Shown here: one piece after another, positions 9,013-17,938 of the stretch | Layout of the letters: each line of letters begins with the position of its first letter | Position numbering within the stretch: position 1 is the stretch's first letter | Source of the DNA: Pantanalinema sp. GBBB05 | GTDB lineage: Bacteria > Cyanobacteriota > Cyanobacteriia > Leptolyngbyales > Leptolyngbyaceae | Direction: 5' to 3' | DNA length: 64,000 nt | NCBI GenBank assembly: GCA_016743235.1 | Contig: VRZD01000011.1 | Coordinates: 62,001-126,000, forward strand | Made by a program: the position numbers and the translations under genes | Notes under the pieces: generated by a model | Database searches by the model: none | Told to the model about the DNA's origin: nothing | What the model saw: only the letters and a program-made list of their open reading frames with translations

Positions 9013-9675
9013 ATGACAGCATCGGTTGAGCCAATGATTTATCAAGGGCAATTTGGCGAATTTACGATTACGCAGGACGATCGCCGAGGGGTAGTCATTT
9101 ATCGCAGTGGATTAATGGTGGCAGCGCTCAGTTTTGCGATCGGGGTGGGATTAGTCTTGTGGCAGAGTCACAATCCTGTAGTAGTACAACTGCTGACTCC
9201 GCTTTATACCGTTTTTTGGTTAGGCTTAGCCGTTAGTTTGCTGACGATCCACATTTATCTCGAACCGCTCCATCGCGCTTTACAAGCATTCCTGTTAGTG
9301 GGTGGTGTGGCATCGCTGGCGATCGCTCACCTCAGCCCAGAACCCTTTGCTCAAACGGTATATTCTAATCCCCTGACAATTTTTGGGGTAGGATTCACCT
9401 TTGTCGCTCTCACAGGAATTTATTTCAAAGAAGCCTTTTGTTTTAATCGGTTGGAAACCAAAGCGTTAACCCCGATCGTCCCCACCCTATTAATCGGGCA
9501 TTTAGTTGGGCTATTGCCACTAGCGGTAGAACAAATGTTGTTAGCGAGTTGGGCAATTTTATTCTTGGTATTTGCTGTTCGCAAAGTCATGCAACCAATT
9601 CCACCAGATATTGGGGATAAAAGTGTATTTGATTACTTGCATCAACAACGACAGAATCAAGCCAAGCTGCCGTAG
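9013..9675 (+). CDS. DUF2301 family integral membrane protein
   Basis: About 220 residues, a cyanobacterial/plastid membrane family of unknown function. A soluble N-terminus (YQGQFGEFTITQDDRRGVVIYR) is followed by six or so hydrophobic segments and a polar C-tail. A TTG at 9004 lies in frame, but ATG at 9013 is the more natural start. It starts 22 bp after the SAM adenosyltransferase stop and is 23 bp before the cupin gene, so the three probably form an operon. Confidence 0.85.
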   Translation: MTASVEPMIYQGQFGEFTITQDDRRGVVIYRSGLMVAALSFAIGVGLVLWQSHNPVVVQLLTPLYTVFWLGLAVSLLTIHIYLEPLHRALQAFLLVGGVASLAIAHLSPEPFAQTVYSNPLTIFGVGFTFVALTGIYFKEAFCFNRLETKALTPIVPTLLIGHLVGLLPLAVEQMLLASWAILFLVFAVRKVMQPIPPDIGDKSVFDYLHQQRQNQAKLP

Positions 9676-9698
9676 CCAGAATTTGTCAGGAGAAATTT

Positions 9699-9989
9699 AT
9701 GACGACTCAAACCAATTCTCAAGTTCAAATTGAGCATCAACCAACTCAGGAACAGTTACAAAGCCTGGATGTATTTAACTGGTCAATTTGGACAAAATCC
9801 GTTTCCGAATTTCCCTGGACATACGATGATGCAGAAACCTGTTATTTCCTGGAAGGTGAGGTTACCGTAACTCCGGACGGTGGCGAACCCGTATCAATGG
9901 GCAAGGGTGATCTGGTGACTTTCCCAGCAGGGATGTCTTGTACCTGGAAGATTACCAAAGCGGTTAGGAAACACTATTCATTTGGTTGA
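9699..9989 (+). CDS. Cupin-domain protein (DUF861/EutQ-like)
   Basis: 96 residues forming one cupin barrel: FNWSIWTKSVSEFPWTYD, then CYFLEGEVTVTPDGGEP (cupin motif 1 lacking the usual His pair) and KGDLVTFPAGMSCTWKI (motif 2). This small type is common in cyanobacteria and plants; the ligand is unknown. A strong AGGAG lies 8 bp before the ATG. Last gene of the run starting at 8157; the hairpin at 10004-10040 follows. Confidence 0.85.
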   Translation: MTTQTNSQVQIEHQPTQEQLQSLDVFNWSIWTKSVSEFPWTYDDAETCYFLEGEVTVTPDGGEPVSMGKGDLVTFPAGMSCTWKITKAVRKHYSFG

Positions 9990-10003
9990 GCCAATAGTTA
10001 TAC

Positions 10004-10040
10004 CTGGGGGGAATTAGCCTTAGCATAACTAATTCCCCAG
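10004..10040. terminator. Hairpin between convergent cupin and speA
   Basis: CTGGGGGGAATTAG pairs with CTAATTCCCCAG (two-base bulge) around an 11-base loop. No strong T tract follows on either strand, so termination is inferred from position and stem strength. Confidence 0.5.
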
Positions 10041-10058
10041 ATAGCAATTGAGCCTGAA

Positions 10059-12116
10059 TTATGCTGACAAATAGGTATAGCGGCTTAGACTCCGTTCATA
10101 GTTTTGCAACAGCAATTGTGATTCTTGCAAGGTAATTTGTTTATCTTGCAGTGCCTGCTCTGTCTGTTGCCGAATACTCTCAACCAAGTCTTCGGAATCG
10201 TATTGCACATATCCCAACACTTCTGTCATGGTGTCACCCTTGACTACATGATCAATCTGGTAGCCTTTAGGCGTGAGGGTAATGTGAATAGCGTTGGTAT
10301 CGCCAAATAAATTGTGCAAGTTACCCATAATCTCTTGATAGGCCCCATTCAGGAACATGCCCAGATAGTAAGGTTCATGATCATGCGTTGAGGTTTGGGG
10401 ATTAGCAACTGGTTTGAGGGGATGCAGTTCTAACACATGTTTGACATCTCGCAGATCAATAAATTGATCAATTTTGCCATCACTATCACAGGTTAAATCA
10501 GCTAATGTCCCTCGACGAGTTGGTTCTTCATCTAAGCGGTGAATCGGCATGATGGGAAACAGTTGATCGATCGCCCAACTATCGGGAGCTGACTGAAATA
10601 CTGACAAATTGACATAGTAAATCGATGCCATGATCTGCTCTAGATCTTCCAAATCATCCGGCACATAATCTTGTTGACGAGCAATCTGCAAAATCTTATG
10701 GCAACATGCCCAATACAAGCGTTCAGCTCTAGCCCGCTCTGGCAAACTCACATAGCCAAAGGTAAATAGGCTGATCGCTTCCTCTTTGAATTGTGTGGCA
10801 TCGTGGTATGCCTCCTGATAATTCTCTACTGAGATGGATTGATAGGTTTCGTAGAGATTACGAATAATCAGGTGTTCCTTCGGCTGCAGCGGTTCTGGCA
10901 CTCCAGACAGCACTTCACTCGTACCCAAAACATCAAACACTAAAACGGATTGATGCGATGCGATCGCGCGTCCACTTTCACTGACTAAAGTTGGTGCTGT
11001 GATATTACGTTCTTCGCAGGCTTCTTTGACTTCCGCCACAATGTCGTTGGCGTAGTTTTGCATGTTGTAATTCTTAGACGCATAGAAATTGGTTTTAGAA
11101 CCGTCATAATCAACGCCTAAGCCACCGCCAACATCGAGGTATTTCATATTAGCGCCCAGTTTTGCCAGCTCCACATAAATTTGGCTAGCTTCCCGAATCG
11201 CATCTTTCACTACCCCGATCGCGGAAATTTGGGAACCAATGTGATAATGCAACAGTTGCAGAGAATCGAGCATATTCGCTGCCCGCAATTGCTCCACAGT
11301 ATTGAGAATTTCGGGAATCGTCAGACCAAACTTAGCGCGATCGCCCGCTGAAATCCCCCAACGTCCAATCCCTTTAGCACTTAGCTTGGCTCGCACTCCT
11401 AGAATCGGACGAATGCCTAACTTGCGACCCGCTTCAATCACCAGAGGAACTTCTTCAATTTGCTCCAACACAATAATCGGTGTCTTGCCTAACCGTTGGG
11501 CCAGAATCGCTGTTTCAATATATTCCCGATCTTTGTAACCATTACAAATCAACAACGCTCCCGGCGTAGTCATCGCTGCCAGCGCTATCATTAATTCCGG
11601 TTTCGAGCCAGCTTCCAGCCCAAACTGGTAAGGTCGTCCGAACCGTACCAGCGCTTCGATTAAATGCCGTTGTTGATTACACTTAACCGGAAACACGCCT
11701 CGGTAGACCCCCGGATAGTTATACCGCGCGATCGCCTTGGCAAAGGCAGCATTCAACCGCTCGATCCGGTCTTCCAAAATATCTGAAAAGCGAATTAATA
11801 GGGGTAAATTCAGGTTGCGTTGCTTCAGGGCATTGACTAATTCAAATAAGTCTAATGAGCCACCGCGATCGCCCTTAGGAGACACCGTAATGTGACCTGC
11901 GGCATTGATGGAAAAGTAGGGTTCACCCCAACCCGTAATCCGATAGAGTTCTTCACTATCTTCGATCGTCCAGGTTTTTGCTGGTTCTGCTGGTAACAAC
12001 GATCCCCCATTTAACGGGCGATCGAGTTCTAACGGAGATTTTCCGCTCGCTTTTCCAGATGAACCATTGGGTGTTTGTTCTGCCTCAGCATCTGTTGCGG
12101 TTGGTTTTGCCCCCAT
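10059..12116 (-). CDS. speA: Biosynthetic arginine decarboxylase
   Basis: PLP enzyme converting arginine to agmatine, the first step of polyamine synthesis and an arginine-catabolic entry. The 685 residues fit the SpeA type (about 630-700). The PLP-lysine motif FPVKCNQQRHLIEAL is near residues 140-154, LLHYHIGSQI near 289-298, the GG loop DVGGGLGVDYDG near 327-338, and VSESGRAIASHQ near 378-389. The first ~40 residues are low-complexity, as in other cyanobacterial SpeA. Monocistronic. The NtcA/PirA locus 2 kb away concerns the same arginine branch, but linkage is not shown. Confidence 0.95.
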   Translation of the reverse strand: MGAKPTATDAEAEQTPNGSSGKASGKSPLELDRPLNGGSLLPAEPAKTWTIEDSEELYRITGWGEPYFSINAAGHITVSPKGDRGGSLDLFELVNALKQRNLNLPLLIRFSDILEDRIERLNAAFAKAIARYNYPGVYRGVFPVKCNQQRHLIEALVRFGRPYQFGLEAGSKPELMIALAAMTTPGALLICNGYKDREYIETAILAQRLGKTPIIVLEQIEEVPLVIEAGRKLGIRPILGVRAKLSAKGIGRWGISAGDRAKFGLTIPEILNTVEQLRAANMLDSLQLLHYHIGSQISAIGVVKDAIREASQIYVELAKLGANMKYLDVGGGLGVDYDGSKTNFYASKNYNMQNYANDIVAEVKEACEERNITAPTLVSESGRAIASHQSVLVFDVLGTSEVLSGVPEPLQPKEHLIIRNLYETYQSISVENYQEAYHDATQFKEEAISLFTFGYVSLPERARAERLYWACCHKILQIARQQDYVPDDLEDLEQIMASIYYVNLSVFQSAPDSWAIDQLFPIMPIHRLDEEPTRRGTLADLTCDSDGKIDQFIDLRDVKHVLELHPLKPVANPQTSTHDHEPYYLGMFLNGAYQEIMGNLHNLFGDTNAIHITLTPKGYQIDHVVKGDTMTEVLGYVQYDSEDLVESIRQQTEQALQDKQITLQESQLLLQNYERSLSRYTYLSA

Positions 12117-12354
12117 ACTGCTTTTCCCTCACAATGCGTACCGAAATGTCAGTCTATCGCATTTGCCCTAACACTGGAGATCATGCAGAACACATCGGCT
12201 ACAGAGTTGGTACTCTGCTAAAGACGTGTCAGGACGGATGCTAAAACGCACCTAAACCAAAAGAAACAGTTTCGATTGGTGTAGACGAACTTTGGGTCAA
12301 AGCTTGAAAATGAGAGATGCACTACACAAAAAGACAGCAGGTAGGGAGTAGTGA

Positions 12355-12561
12355 ATGCCCAGAAAATTGAAAAGCCTATTATTGCAGGCAGGCTTTACTT
12401 ACAAATCTGCTAAGGGCAGTCATACAAAATGGTTCCATCCTCAACTGCCTCAATCCATCATTATTGCTGGAAAAGATGATAGTGATGCCAAACCTTACCT
12501 GGAAAAGCAAGTTGATACAGCACTTGCAGCCTTAAAGAAACTTGAGGAGCCTAAAGAATGA
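12355..12561 (+). CDS. hicA: HicA-family mRNA interferase toxin
   Basis: 68 residues with the HicA double-stranded-RNA-binding-like fold: MPRKLKSLLLQAGFTYKSAKGSHTKWFHP. The catalytic His is in GSHTKW near residues 22-27. HicA cleaves mRNA when its antitoxin is lost. Its stop overlaps the hicB ATG by 4 bp (ATGA), the usual toxin-first order. A GGGAG motif lies just upstream. The sequence appears intact. Confidence 0.9.
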   Translation: MPRKLKSLLLQAGFTYKSAKGSHTKWFHPQLPQSIIIAGKDDSDAKPYLEKQVDTALAALKKLEEPKE

Positions 12562-12773
12562 GATATACCATCATCATTCAATGGTCAGAGGAAGATAATT
12601 GTTTTGTGATTTTTCTACCTGAATTTGAAAATGTGATGCAACCCGTTACTCATGGTGAGACTTACGAAGAGGCATTTCATCATGCTCAAGAAGCCCTGGA
12701 ACTCTTGGTTGAATCAGCATTAGAGGATGGTCAACAGCTGCCTATCCCTAGAAAATTTTTCCAGGTTGCCTAA
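12558..12773 (+). CDS. hicB: HicB-family antitoxin
   Basis: 71 residues with the partial RNase H fold of HicB: YTIIIQWSEEDNCFVIFLPEF then THGETYEEAFHHAQEALELLVE. It neutralises HicA. No C-terminal DNA-binding HTH or RHH domain is present, so autoregulation would need another mechanism. Translation is probably coupled to hicA through the 4-bp overlap. Confidence 0.9.
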   Translation: MRYTIIIQWSEEDNCFVIFLPEFENVMQPVTHGETYEEAFHHAQEALELLVESALEDGQQLPIPRKFFQVA

Positions 12774-12856
12774 AACCGCTATTAGAAATATTTTTGCTGC
12801 TGATGAACTGCTTAATGAACCAGATGCCTACTTACGCCTGCCTAACAAAGCGTGGA

Positions 12857-14383
12857 TTAAGATAAGTCGTAGAGTTCACCATATTTTTGTCGGATATGGT
12901 GCATAAGTGGTGCAGTAGTAAGAGGTTGTCCTGTCACCTGCTCCAGAATTTCGGCAGGGGTATATTTACTGCCGTGACGATAAATTTTGGTTTGCAACCA
13001 GTCGTGTAAGGTGTGGAATTGACCTTGGGCAATTTGTTGGGGAATTTCAGGATGAGCCGCGATCGCCGCTGCAAAAAACTGAGCGCCCATCAAATTCCCG
13101 ATCGTATAGCTTTGAAACATGCCACCAATCCGCGCGGTGTACCAGTGGACATCCTGCAATACGCCTTCGCTGTCGCTACTGGGAGTTAGACCTAAATCCT
13201 GGGTGTAGCGATCGTTCCAAGCTTCCGGTAGATCCCGCACAGCCAGAGTTCCTTCTAATAATGCTAGTTCCAGATCAAACCGAATCATCACATGCAGGTT
13301 GTAAGTGACTTCATCGGCATCGGTACGAATCAGCGATCGGGCTACTTTATTAATGGCTCGATAAAACGTGTCGAGGGAAACGTGATTAAGTTGGTCTGGA
13401 AAAGCGGCTTGTAATTGGGGATAGAAATAGTGCCAGAAAGAACGCGATCGCCCGACCAGATTTTCCCATAGGCGCGATTGGCTTTCATGCACCCCAGAGG
13501 ATGTGCCTCCGGCTAATGGGGTGCCTTCCAGTTCCGGAGCAATCCCCTGTTCATAGAGGGCGTGTCCCATCTCATGAATCGTGCTGAACAAGCCTTGACC
13601 TAATTCCTGTTCATAGATGCGGGTGGTGATGCGGACATCATCGATCGAGAAATTGGTCATAAACGGATGCAGCGTTTTGTCCTGTCGTCCGCGTTGCAGG
13701 TCGTAGCCCAGTTGCGACAACAAGGTATGCGTGAAGGCAATTTGGTCGGCTTCGGGATAATGCTGGCGCAGACAGGTATCATCGGCGGGAGGTTGAGCCG
13801 CGATCGCTTGCACGATCGGCACTAGCTGCTGCCGTAATTCTGCAAAGATGGTGCGGATGTCAACCGCTTTCATCCCATAGTCGGCTAACTCAATCCAGGG
13901 ATCGGCAATATGGTCATAGCCGGGGAAGAAGTTCGCCCACTCGCGGCTGAAGTCCAACATCCGTTCCAAGTGCGATCGCACCAACGAGAAGTCATTAGCA
14001 GGACGAGCCCTTGCCCAAGCCTGGTAGCACTGCGATCGACAGTGGGAAAATTTCGCCATAAACGCAGCTGGGACGTTGATCGATCGCTGATAATTGCGGC
14101 GAGTGACTCGCACTAGACTGGCATCGTCAGAATCGGCGGGTAAATCGGCGACATAAGGTTCTAGAGCGTTTAGTAGGTCACCGATCTCACCATCGGTAAA
14201 CTTTTCGTGAGCAATCTGCCGTAGAGTGGCTAGTTGCCGCCCTCTGGCTGCTGCACCCCCCGGAGGCATGTAAGTTGCCTGATCCCAGTACAACAGAGAC
14301 GCTGCCGCCTGAATATCGTGAATTTCCGCCAGCCGAGTTTTCAGTTCCAGTAGTTTGGGATGGGTGGTTTCCAGCGTTTGCAT
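12857..14383 (-). CDS. M32-family metallocarboxypeptidase (Taq type)
   Basis: Cytosolic zinc carboxypeptidase releasing C-terminal residues. The 508 residues match the family. The HEMGH zinc site lies in TIHEMGHALYEQGI near 264-277, followed by the family segment ESQSRLWENLVGRS near 299-312 that supplies the third ligand. Further M32 features are DWLQTKIYRHGSKYTP near 465-480 and RTDADEVTYNLHV near 353-365. It is monocistronic and divergent from the CDGSH operon across 166 bp holding two palindromes. Confidence 0.93.
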   Translation of the reverse strand: MQTLETTHPKLLELKTRLAEIHDIQAAASLLYWDQATYMPPGGAAARGRQLATLRQIAHEKFTDGEIGDLLNALEPYVADLPADSDDASLVRVTRRNYQRSINVPAAFMAKFSHCRSQCYQAWARARPANDFSLVRSHLERMLDFSREWANFFPGYDHIADPWIELADYGMKAVDIRTIFAELRQQLVPIVQAIAAQPPADDTCLRQHYPEADQIAFTHTLLSQLGYDLQRGRQDKTLHPFMTNFSIDDVRITTRIYEQELGQGLFSTIHEMGHALYEQGIAPELEGTPLAGGTSSGVHESQSRLWENLVGRSRSFWHYFYPQLQAAFPDQLNHVSLDTFYRAINKVARSLIRTDADEVTYNLHVMIRFDLELALLEGTLAVRDLPEAWNDRYTQDLGLTPSSDSEGVLQDVHWYTARIGGMFQSYTIGNLMGAQFFAAAIAAHPEIPQQIAQGQFHTLHDWLQTKIYRHGSKYTPAEILEQVTGQPLTTAPLMHHIRQKYGELYDLS

Positions 14384-14454
14384 AATGCAGGAGGGGACAG
14401 GAAAGAACTTTCTTCAGTGTGCCGTTACAGCCGCGATCGTGCAAATCTCAACCA

Positions 14455-14503
14455 ATTGTTTACATCCAAACAATCTTTTGCTATTCTGTTTATATGCAAA
14501 CAG
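14455..14503. promoter_or_regulatory. Paired palindromic operator upstream of the CDGSH-pirin-GST operon
   Basis: Site 1 (14455-14474) is ATTGTTTACATCCAAACAAT, with perfect 7-bp arms. Site 2 (14486-14503) is CTGTTTATATGCAAACAG, with perfect 6-bp arms. They share the core TGTTTAyATsCAAACA and have centres exactly 30 bp apart. The second ends 47 bp before the CDGSH ATG. This looks like a dimeric winged-helix repressor operator (MarR, HxlR or ArsR type would fit); no such regulator gene is in the window. Confidence 0.6.
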
Positions 14504-14549
14504 TATGAACTAGTTTGTTCCGCCACTAAATTCCCTTCAGGAGCACCCG

Positions 14550-14786
14550 ATGACTGAACCTGTTATTGCCGATACTAAGCCGGTTGTGATGCAATTGGAG
14601 CCTGGAACCTACTACTGGTGTAGTTGTGGGCAATCCCAAAATCAACCGTTTTGCGATGGGTCGCACAAAGATACCGGCTTCACACCCCTGAAGTTTGAGG
14701 TAGCTGAAGCCCGACAGGTGGCGTTATGTAACTGCAAACAGACCCAAAATGCCCCCTTCTGTGATGGCGCTCACGCCAAGTTATAA
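14550..14786 (+). CDS. CDGSH iron-sulfur domain protein (two domains)
   Basis: 78 residues with two CDGSH-type [2Fe-2S] motifs: CSCGQSQNQPFCDGSH near 24-39 and CNCKQTQNAPFCDGAH near 60-75. Each has the 3Cys:1His pattern (CxC, then CDGxH). The second reads CDGAH, an accepted variant. Such proteins act in redox or iron-sulfur transfer. AGGAG is correctly placed before the ATG. First gene of the operon; pirin follows after 44 bp. Confidence 0.92.
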   Translation: MTEPVIADTKPVVMQLEPGTYYWCSCGQSQNQPFCDGSHKDTGFTPLKFEVAEARQVALCNCKQTQNAPFCDGAHAKL

Positions 14787-14830
14787 CCCTCTCAACTCCC
14801 GTTGTCCTTGTTATTTAAGGAGTCAAACCT

Positions 14831-15529
14831 ATGATCACCATTCGCAAATCTGCCGATCGGGGACATGCTAATTACGGTTGGCTCGATACCCACTACTCCT
14901 TCTCGTTCGCCAATTATTACGATCCAAAACACATGGGGTTCCGCGATCTACGGGTGATTAACGAAGACCGGATTGCTCCAGGCAACGGGTTTCCTACCCA
15001 TCCTCATCGGGATATGGAAATCATTTCCTATATCGTTGATGGTTCCCTAGCTCACCGAGATAGTTTGGGGAATGGCGAAACGATCGGGGCGAGTGGCATT
15101 CAACGCTTCTCGGCTGGCACCGGGATTACCCACAGCGAATTTAATCCCTCATCAACGGACTCTACTCATCTCTTACAAATTTGGATTTTGCCGGAGCAAA
15201 CTGGCATCAAACCGAGCTACGAACAAAAACTGTTTCCAGCGGATGAAAAGCGGGGGCAGTGGCGCAAACTCGCTAGTCCCGATGCCACGGATGGCGCGGT
15301 TAAAGTCCATCAGAATATGACTCTGTACGCCACCATTCTGTCACCCGGCGAAGAACGCACCTATACGTTGCAACCGAATCGCCATGCCTGGATTCAGGTG
15401 GTCAAAGGTGACATTAGTTTGAACGATCGCGCTCTATCTGCGGGGGATGGAGCCGCCATCTCGGAAACGACTAATCTGACGATCGGGGCGACGACTGAGG
15501 CAGAAGTGCTGCTGTTTGATCTAGCGTAA
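14831..15529 (+). CDS. Pirin family bicupin protein
   Basis: 232 residues, a YhhW-type pirin, a member of the cupin superfamily with quercetin dioxygenase activity in some relatives. Metal ligands are visible in the N-terminal cupin: PTHPHRDMEIISYIVDG near 56-72 (two His) and the His/Glu of GITHSEFNPS near 99-108. The C-terminal cupin is degenerate, as is usual. Strong SD (AAGGAG). Middle gene of the operon. Confidence 0.93.
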   Translation: MITIRKSADRGHANYGWLDTHYSFSFANYYDPKHMGFRDLRVINEDRIAPGNGFPTHPHRDMEIISYIVDGSLAHRDSLGNGETIGASGIQRFSAGTGITHSEFNPSSTDSTHLLQIWILPEQTGIKPSYEQKLFPADEKRGQWRKLASPDATDGAVKVHQNMTLYATILSPGEERTYTLQPNRHAWIQVVKGDISLNDRALSAGDGAAISETTNLTIGATTEAEVLLFDLA

Positions 15530-15547
15530 TCAATTTAAGGAGGAACT

Positions 15548-16528
15548 ATGGCACTGGGAATGATGGTTGATGGGCAATGGACAACCGAATGGACAGAACG
15601 GGATACCAGCGGCAAATTTAACCGGATGCCGACCAAGTTCCGGAATCAAATCACCGCAGATGGTTCGAGTGGCTTTCCAGCGGTGGCTGGACGCTATCAC
15701 CTGTATGTTTCCCTCGCTTGTCCGTGGGCACACCGTACCTTAATTATGCGCAAGCTGAAGGGATTGGAATCCGCGATCGGTGTGTCGATCGTCGATCCAT
15801 TACTCACCGATCAAGGTTGGCATTTTTCCAGCTATCCCGGTGCCATTCCCGATTCCGTCAATCAGGCAGAGTATCTTCAGGACATTTATCGCCAAGCCAA
15901 GGCGGATTACACTGGACGGGTAACGGTGCCTGTATTGTGGGACAAGCAGACCCAGACGATCGTCAACAACGAATCGCGCGAAATTATTCGCATGTTCGAC
16001 ACGCAGTTTGGCGCGATCGCAGAATCGAATCTCGATCTGTATCCTACCGAGCTACGAGACCAGATTGATCACACGATCGATGCCATCTATATGCCGATTA
16101 ATAACGGTGTCTACCGTTCTGGTTTTGCCACCTCCCAAGCCGCGTATGAGGAGGCTGTGACCGAACTATTTGAGGCATTGGATCACTGGGAATCGGTGTT
16201 AGGGCAGCAACGCTATCTGTGTGGCGATCGCCTAACAGAAGCGGATATCTGCATGTTCACGACGCTGCTCCGCTTTGATCCCGTTTATCACGGTCATTTC
16301 AAGTGCAATCTGAAGCGGATTGTGGATTACCCGAATCTATGGAATTACCTGAAGGACGTCTATCAATTTCCAGGGGTTCAAGACACCTGCAACCTGGAAC
16401 ATATTAAACGGCACTACTACGCCAGTCATACCCAGATTAATCCAACGGGAATTGTCCCTAAAGGTCCACTGATTGACTTCTCAGCACCCCACGATCGCGA
16501 TCGCTTCGCCACGATGGCAGTTGCATAA
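15548..16528 (+). CDS. Glutathionyl-hydroquinone reductase (Xi-class GST)
   Basis: 326 residues, YqjG/PcpF/ECM4-type enzyme that reduces glutathionyl-hydroquinones. The active-site CPWAHRT (catalytic Cys near residue 58) is followed by the family helix; VPVLWDKQTQTIVNNESREI near 126-145 is the glutathione-binding SNA/NES segment; the C-terminal all-alpha domain has LCGDRLTEADICMFTTLLRF near 221-240. A strong AAGGAGGA precedes ATG by 5 bp. It starts 18 bp after pirin. Together the three genes suggest electrophile/quinone or redox stress defence. Confidence 0.95.
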   Translation: MALGMMVDGQWTTEWTERDTSGKFNRMPTKFRNQITADGSSGFPAVAGRYHLYVSLACPWAHRTLIMRKLKGLESAIGVSIVDPLLTDQGWHFSSYPGAIPDSVNQAEYLQDIYRQAKADYTGRVTVPVLWDKQTQTIVNNESREIIRMFDTQFGAIAESNLDLYPTELRDQIDHTIDAIYMPINNGVYRSGFATSQAAYEEAVTELFEALDHWESVLGQQRYLCGDRLTEADICMFTTLLRFDPVYHGHFKCNLKRIVDYPNLWNYLKDVYQFPGVQDTCNLEHIKRHYYASHTQINPTGIVPKGPLIDFSAPHDRDRFATMAVA

Positions 16529-16587
16529 AGCTCTCAAGTGTTCCTGAATAATCAGTAGGCACACGAGCCAGTTCAACGATTCCAACC

Positions 16588-16624
16588 AAAAGCCGCTCAA
16601 ATCTCAAGGATCTGGGCGGCTTTT
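16588..16624. terminator. Bidirectional terminator between GST and psaK
   Basis: AAAAGCCGC and GCGGCTTTT pair perfectly (9 bp) around a 19-base loop; the plus strand then reads TTTT and the minus strand AAAA-complement T tract. It serves the operon on the left and psaK on the right. Confidence 0.8.
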
Positions 16625-16642
16625 CTATGATTAAGGTTTAAT

Positions 16643-16918
16643 TTAGAGAACACCCGCGTTGCTCAGACCCAGGATGACACCTGCACCCAGGATATGACCA
16701 AAGCTAGCGGTAGCCAGCAATTCTGCTACACCAAAGCCTTCAAATAGAGCGGGTCCTTCCACAGGCAGCTTGGGACCAACGCCACGCTTTTGAATGGCAT
16801 ACCGACCGATCGCGACTGCAACCAGGTTGCAGATAATCATCGTGAGTCCTACAGCAGGCGACCACTCCACAGTCCGGGGAGCAGCAGTCGTAGCAGCAAG
16901 TAAGAACGAATAAAACAA
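16643..16918 (-). CDS. psaK: Photosystem I reaction centre subunit PsaK
   Basis: Peripheral two-helix membrane subunit of photosystem I that helps link monomers and bind antenna. 91 residues: a helix VGLTMIICNLVAVAIGRYAI, a polar loop with GVGPKLP, and a second helix GVAELLATASFGHILGAGVI with the conserved ASFGH(I/L)LGAG signature. No ATG is available; TTG at 16918 is preceded by GGAGGG at a 7-bp distance, which fixes the start. Monocistronic with a 293-bp upstream region. Confidence 0.93.
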   Translation of the reverse strand: MFYSFLLAATTAAPRTVEWSPAVGLTMIICNLVAVAIGRYAIQKRGVGPKLPVEGPALFEGFGVAELLATASFGHILGAGVILGLSNAGVL

Positions 16919-17211
16919 GCTTTTACCCTCCTGGATTAATAAACTGATGTCGTCAAGGTGGGCTGTTGTCCGTAAACAGTGAGTAGCGTAAGATACTCTT
17001 CTACGAGCAAAATCAACACACTAATCTGCCTCGAACGTAAGCTGGACTTACGATCAAGACCACTAGGAGAACCTTGGTGACGCAGGATTTAGAAGGATTA
17101 TAGGAAGCTCTTGCTCCAGAACCGCAAAACGATCGCGATCTGTCTTAATTCTTAAGAGTTAACGAAAAAATAATTAACAAAAAAGTTCACGATTTTATAT
17201 ATATCAAGCTT

Positions 17212-17904
17212 ATGACGCTACGAATCAAGATTTGCGGCATTACTAAACCGGAGCAGGGACGAGCGATCGCCCAGCTAGGGGCAACAGCCTTAGGCTTTAT
17301 CTGTGCCGAGCAATCGCCCCGCTATGTCTCACCGGAACAGATTGGTGCGATCGTCGCCCATCTCCCGATGGATGCAACTACTGGAGTGCCGATCGTCGAT
17401 CGAGTCGGCGTGTTTGTGAATGCAACCCCAGAGGTGATTCAGCAAACCGTTACGATCGGCCACTTAAACGTCGTGCAACTGCATGGCAGCGAGTCGCCAG
17501 AATTCTGCCAACAATTGCGGCAACACTTACCCAGAATTGAACTGATCAAAGCTCTACGGATTCGGGCGATCGAGGATTGCACCCAAGCCAGCCGTTACCA
17601 ATCTTGTGTTGATACGTTGCTGCTAGATGCGTATGATCCCAAATTGGCTGGGGGTACAGGCAAGACGATCGATTGGCAGCTCCTGCAACAATTCCAGCCA
17701 GAATGTCCCTGGCTTCTGGCGGGTGGGCTAACTCCTGAGAATGTCTTAGTGGCATTACAGCAGGTGACACCAAATGGGATTGATTTATCCAGTGGCGTTG
17801 AACGGAGCCCCGGCGACAAAGATCTTCAGTTGGTAGAAAAGTTATTTGAGCAGCTCCAACTGAATGCTATAGCAGGAGTAGTTCACGCCACTACCCCTAA
17901 CTAA
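17212..17904 (+). CDS. trpF: Phosphoribosylanthranilate isomerase
   Basis: Third step of tryptophan synthesis, an Amadori rearrangement in a TIM barrel. Catalytic Cys in [11 protein letters not shown] near residue 7; catalytic Asp in [19 protein letters not shown] near 140-158; phosphate-binding [10 protein letters not shown] near 175-184 and GIDLSSGVE near 196-204. 230 residues, usual length. Monocistronic, divergent from psaK over 293 bp that includes a short CGTAAG-N5-CTTACG palindrome at 17036-17052. Confidence 0.95.
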   Translation: MTLRIKICGITKPEQGRAIAQLGATALGFICAEQSPRYVSPEQIGAIVAHLPMDATTGVPIVDRVGVFVNATPEVIQQTVTIGHLNVVQLHGSESPEFCQQLRQHLPRIELIKALRIRAIEDCTQASRYQSCVDTLLLDAYDPKLAGGTGKTIDWQLLQQFQPECPWLLAGGLTPENVLVALQQVTPNGIDLSSGVERSPGDKDLQLVEKLFEQLQLNAIAGVVHATTPN

Positions 17905-17938
17905 CATTAACTACCGTCTACAACCAAAACGCTGTTTC

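Noticed and set aside
12774..12905. Protein-like frame just after hicB (reads NIFAADELLNEPDAYLRLPN)
   Set aside because: No start codon, no recognisable family, and it runs into the carboxypeptidase gene on the other strand; could be a relic but unsupported.
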